Under the pieces are notes generated by a model that was given only the letters and a program-made list of their open reading frames with translations, made no database searches and had not been told where the DNA came from. Position numbers and translations under genes: made by a program. Shown piece by piece: positions 5,357-8,034 of a stretch of DNA of 8,034 nt. Position 1 is the first letter of the stretch, and each line of letters opens with the position of its first letter. The DNA comes from Anaerolineales bacterium (GTDB taxonomy: Bacteria; Chloroflexota; Anaerolineae; Promineifilales; Promineifilaceae): NCBI GenBank assembly GCA_020432595.1, contig JAGQGA010000230.1, forward strand, positions 1 through 8,034. The letters run 5' to 3'.

Positions 5357-8034
5357 ATGTTTTTCAACCATACTCATAAGCAACGAATAATTCAAGTCAT
5401 CCTGGCAGTGACCCTCATTGTCTCACTGCTGGCCACCCCTCTCATTTCAGGTGGGGCGCACCTTGCCCATGCTGATGCCGCTGGGTTTATTCTCAACCGA
5501 ACCCATTTTGGCCCCAATGAACAAGTCATCATCGAGATTGGAACGCTGACCTCAGGCTGTGACACTATCGCCCGCGTTTCCGACATCTACATCGTTGCCC
5601 ACGGGTCGCTTGATCTCTTTGAAACCCCCAACACGATCACCGCCATCGGCGGCGGCGGCGTTGCCAGCGAAGTCATTGGCATTACCGCCCCCAGCGGCAC
5701 ACTCGGCACCGGCACCTACGACATCGTTGAAGATGTTTGCCAAGATGGTGTGTTTAACGCCGGTGACACCATCCTTTCTCCCGCCTTCACCGTCGAAATC
5801 ACCACCGATGTACCCCCTCTCCCCTACTTTCAGGAAATCAAAGACCATGCCCAGGCGGAAGCCGACTATTGGTTCGATACATTCGCCTACACCCAATATC
5901 GGCTCATGCTTTTAGACGCGGTGCAACTCTATCAGGCACTGCTAGACCCAACCGAGGGCGAATTGTGGCTGATCCAGGAGGTTTTTCAAATTGAGTTGGG
6001 AACCCCTGACCCCAAGGAAGCCGTACTACAATCACTTCTGGACAAAACACGCTACTATCTCGGCATTGCTGCTGATCCGCCCGACCCCGATTTTCGTCAG
6101 TTAGCCCCCTTAGCTGCCGGGGATGTGATCGCTCCATTGAGCAATGACCCAATTGAGCTTGCCTTAACGGCCGTTGGCACAGAAAGTCGCACCGAGGCAG
6201 AACTGGCTCGCGCCTTTTTGGCCTCGTTGGAACGGTATCAGGGGGCAGAGCAGGCAGGCGATGGGGAATGGGCATTAATCCATGCTCGCGCCCTGAAAGA
6301 TTATGCGGTAGAACTCCAAACACAGTTAGGGCAAACAAATACGGCCGTTTCCACTCTCGAAACCGCCCTCATTGCCGATACCACCGACCTGAGCAGCACC
6401 GCCGCCGACCTCGCTACCACCCACAGCCGCTGGCGCACCACCGGCTTCAATGCCGACGAAATTCGCACAGCCCGCAATCTCGGCTTAAGCGAAACCGACC
6501 TCAACGACATGCTGGCCGAAATTGACGGCCTCAACTTTGCCGACTACAGCGAAACCGACTACCTAGCCGTCCTCGCCAACATTCGCGCCGAGAACAACAC
6601 CTTCAACAATTCGCTCAATGGCTTCATCGCCGACATAGATACCCTGATCACCACGCTCAAAAGCGACCCATTGGTCGTAGACCGCTCGCCTATTGCCAAT
6701 GCGGGCAATAGCTACAGCGGGACAGTTGGCAATGCCATCAGCTTTGATGCCACCGGCTCCAGCAATTTGGCCGCCGTTGTGGCCTATGCTTGGGACATGG
6801 ATGGCGATGGCAATTTTGACGACGCTACTGGGGCAACCCCCAGCTACACCTACGCTACGCCCTACAAAGGTGTGGTCGGGGTGCAGGTCACAAACAACGG
6901 AGTGTATGCCAATATCGCCTACGCTCAAATTGAGGTGAGCAGCGGCAACCAACGGCCGTTTATCACCACCGCCACCCCCGCAGAACGCTTCTTGCAGGTC
7001 GAAACGGCTACCTCCGCCCCCTTCACCCTCACCGCCACCGACCCCGACAACGACCCCCTATCCATTCGCTGGGAACTCGACGACACCCTCCTCACGACCG
7101 GCAGCACGCTTAACTATACCCCCACCACCAGCGACATCGGTCTCCATACCATGCGTGGTATTGTTTCCGAAACGGGAGCGGCAGGCGGTGGCAGCGAAAC
7201 GGCCGTTAATTGGCAAATCTTCGTCTACGCCCCCGACAGCGACGGCGACCTATGGCACGACAACGTAGACTGCGCCATCAACGACCCCAACGTACACCCC
7301 GGCATGAGCGAAATCGTTGGCAACGGCATTGACGACGACTGCGACCCCACCACCTCCGACGTACCGCCCATTGCCGCCTTTTCTTTCGCTCCCGCCATCC
7401 CCGCCGTCGGCGAAACCATTCAGTTTAGCGACCTTTCCAGCGACAGCGACGGCAGCATTGTTGCTTGGGCGTGGAACTTTGGCGATGCGGCTACAAGCAA
7501 CACCCCAAACCCCAGCCACAGCTACAGCGCAGCCGGAACCTATCCCGTCGCCCTCACCATCACCGACAACGACGGTGGGCAAGCCACTGTGACCCAAAAC
7601 GTGGTTGTCTACGAACTGCCAACGGCCGTTTTTACCACCGATTTAGCCCAAAACGCGGCCGCCATCGCCAATGGTGCAACCGTTGTAGACTTCTCTAGCA
7701 CCAACGGCGGGGGAAATACGGCCGTTTCCGCCATTGACAGCAACGACCTCTCCCTCTGGCTCACCGCCAACGGCCAAACAAGCGACCAGTTCATCAAAGT
7801 TGATCTCGCAGGAAGCGAAAGCCATCTGATTGAGCAATTTGTCATCAAAGGCGCAGCCACCGACCGTGGCCTGCGCGACTTTGAAATTCTTGTTTCCAGC
7901 GGCGGCAGCAACGATGCCGACTTTGTCTCCGTCGTCAGCGGCACGCTGCCCCAAGACGATGCCTTCCACAGCTTCACCATCTCCCCCGTTGCCGCTCGCT
8001 ACGTCAAGCTGCGGGCCATCAACAACTGGGGCAG
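5357..8034 (+). CDS. Secreted multidomain PKD/MopE/discoidin-like protein, 3'-truncated by window edge
   Basis: The frame is open for 892 codons to the window end with no stop. GAGGAG (5343-5348) lies 8 bases before the ATG. Residues 1-40 form a signal peptide: basic n-region, hydrophobic 11-30, cleavage near AHADA. Residues 42-150 look like a beta-sandwich with two cysteines (68, 128) that could pair. Residues about 155-440 are mainly helical and match no family I recognise. About 444-528 is PKD-like (AYAWDMDGDGNFDD). About 531-624 is Ig/cadherin-like (TATDPDNDPLSIRW). Residues 627-664 combine a thrombospondin-3-like DSDGDLWHDNVDC with PGMSEIVGNGIDDDCD, the MopE-type metal-binding motif. About 669-753 is a clear PKD domain (FSDLSSDSDGSIVAWAWNFGD...GTYPVALTITDNDGG). 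About 765-892 resembles an F5/8 type C (discoidin) jelly roll, cut off at ARYVKLRAINNWG. This suggests a calcium-dependent surface or extracellular protein in adhesion or glycan binding. No catalytic domain is visible; one could lie beyond the window. It holds six of the palindromes. Confidence 0.9.
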   Translation, partial: MFFNHTHKQRIIQVILAVTLIVSLLATPLISGGAHLAHADAAGFILNRTHFGPNEQVIIEIGTLTSGCDTIARVSDIYIVAHGSLDLFETPNTITAIGGGGVASEVIGITAPSGTLGTGTYDIVEDVCQDGVFNAGDTILSPAFTVEITTDVPPLPYFQEIKDHAQAEADYWFDTFAYTQYRLMLLDAVQLYQALLDPTEGELWLIQEVFQIELGTPDPKEAVLQSLLDKTRYYLGIAADPPDPDFRQLAPLAAGDVIAPLSNDPIELALTAVGTESRTEAELARAFLASLERYQGAEQAGDGEWALIHARALKDYAVELQTQLGQTNTAVSTLETALIADTTDLSSTAADLATTHSRWRTTGFNADEIRTARNLGLSETDLNDMLAEIDGLNFADYSETDYLAVLANIRAENNTFNNSLNGFIADIDTLITTLKSDPLVVDRSPIANAGNSYSGTVGNAISFDATGSSNLAAVVAYAWDMDGDGNFDDATGATPSYTYATPYKGVVGVQVTNNGVYANIAYAQIEVSSGNQRPFITTATPAERFLQVETATSAPFTLTATDPDNDPLSIRWELDDTLLTTGSTLNYTPTTSDIGLHTMRGIVSETGAAGGGSETAVNWQIFVYAPDSDGDLWHDNVDCAINDPNVHPGMSEIVGNGIDDDCDPTTSDVPPIAAFSFAPAIPAVGETIQFSDLSSDSDGSIVAWAWNFGDAATSNTPNPSHSYSAAGTYPVALTITDNDGGQATVTQNVVVYELPTAVFTTDLAQNAAAIANGATVVDFSSTNGGGNTAVSAIDSNDLSLWLTANGQTSDQFIKVDLAGSESHLIEQFVIKGAATDRGLRDFEILVSSGGSNDADFVSVVSGTLPQDDAFHSFTISPVAARYVKLRAINNWG
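6166..6175. repeat. Iterated palindrome copy 8, AACGGCCGTT
   Basis: In the secreted protein gene, Thr-Ala-Val at residues 271-273. The second exception to the skew change: left G15/C18, right G20/C17. Confidence 0.85.
6341..6348. repeat. Iterated palindrome copy 9, ACGGCCGT
   Basis: Octamer only, preceded by T. Thr-Ala-Val in context AATACGGCCGTTTCC, the same 15 bases as at copy 13. Left G13/C15, right G11/C27. Confidence 0.8.
6951..6960. repeat. Iterated palindrome copy 10, AACGGCCGTT
   Basis: Between the first PKD-like and the Ig-like domain. Read in the third possible frame as Arg-Pro-Phe (CGG CCG TTT). Left G15/C16, right G11/C28. Confidence 0.85.
7198..7207. repeat. Iterated palindrome copy 11, AACGGCCGTT
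   Basis: Thr-Ala-Val just before the MopE-like segment. Left G22/C15, right G14/C20. Confidence 0.85.
7621..7630. repeat. Iterated palindrome copy 12, AACGGCCGTT
   Basis: Thr-Ala-Val in the linker after the second PKD domain. Left G16/C19, right G13/C20, a weak change. Confidence 0.85.
7718..7725. repeat. Iterated palindrome copy 13, ACGGCCGT
   Basis: Octamer only, Thr-Ala-Val near the start of the discoidin-like domain, 97 bases after copy 12. Left G17/C18, with a G-rich patch (GGCGGGGG) immediately before it; right G11/C25. Confidence 0.8.

Noticed and set aside
5552..5896. Overlapping 114- and 118-residue frames on both strands at about 5552-5915
   Set aside because: Both are shadows of the secreted protein gene, which has a signal peptide, a ribosome site and recognised downstream domains in its own frame.
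303..7725. Palindrome copies as CRISPR repeats, transposon ends or an integron array
   Set aside because: The copies are 8-14 bases long, irregularly spaced (97 to about 2100 bases), lie inside conserved coding sequence without disrupting it, and no cas, transposase or integrase gene is present.

Overview
The window looks like chromosomal DNA of a GC-rich, free-living bacterium. I favour Chloroflexota (Anaerolineae/Caldilineae-like). The reasons are the bacterial PPDK, a chloride channel protein with CBS and TrkA-C-like domains, a LiaS/NarX-type kinase relative and a large secreted PKD protein. This assignment rests on protein style only and is tentative. All four genes are on the + strand. 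No rRNA, tRNA, CRISPR array, transposase or phage gene was seen.

Layout: (1) 1-2280, the 3' part of a pyruvate, phosphate dikinase gene whose start lies outside the window. (2) 2281-2462, a spacer with a strong UUCG-capped hairpin, an inverted repeat and a good sigma70-type promoter. (3) 2463-2948, a small two-pass membrane protein that resembles the membrane, linker and dimerisation parts of a HisKA_3 sensor kinase. It has Ser where the phospho-accepting His should be and has no ATPase domain. (4) 2949-3059, a spacer with two hairpins. (5) 3060-5072, a CLC anion channel/transporter with two CBS domains and a C-terminal TrkA-C-like domain. (6) 5073-5356, a C/A-rich spacer with a possible promoter. 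(7) 5357-8034, the first 892 codons of a secreted multidomain protein (signal peptide, helical region, PKD domains, MopE-like metal-binding motif, discoidin-like domain), running off the end.

The genes do not form an obvious pathway. Spacing, hairpins and separate promoters suggest mostly independent units: carbon metabolism, a membrane signalling relic or adaptor, anion transport, and a surface protein.

The most unusual signal is not a gene. The palindrome ACGGCCGT occurs 13 times in 8 kb, 11 of them as AACGGCCGTT, spread over all four genes and one spacer. Chance predicts about 0.1 octamers and less than 0.01 decamers. Ten of the 12 coding copies are read in one frame as Thr-Ala-Val. At 11 of 13 copies the local GC skew falls across the palindrome, usually from G-rich or neutral on the left to C-rich on the right. 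It resembles the HIP1 palindrome of cyanobacteria in abundance but differs in sequence, and the skew change hints at a recurring strand-specific process centred on the sites.
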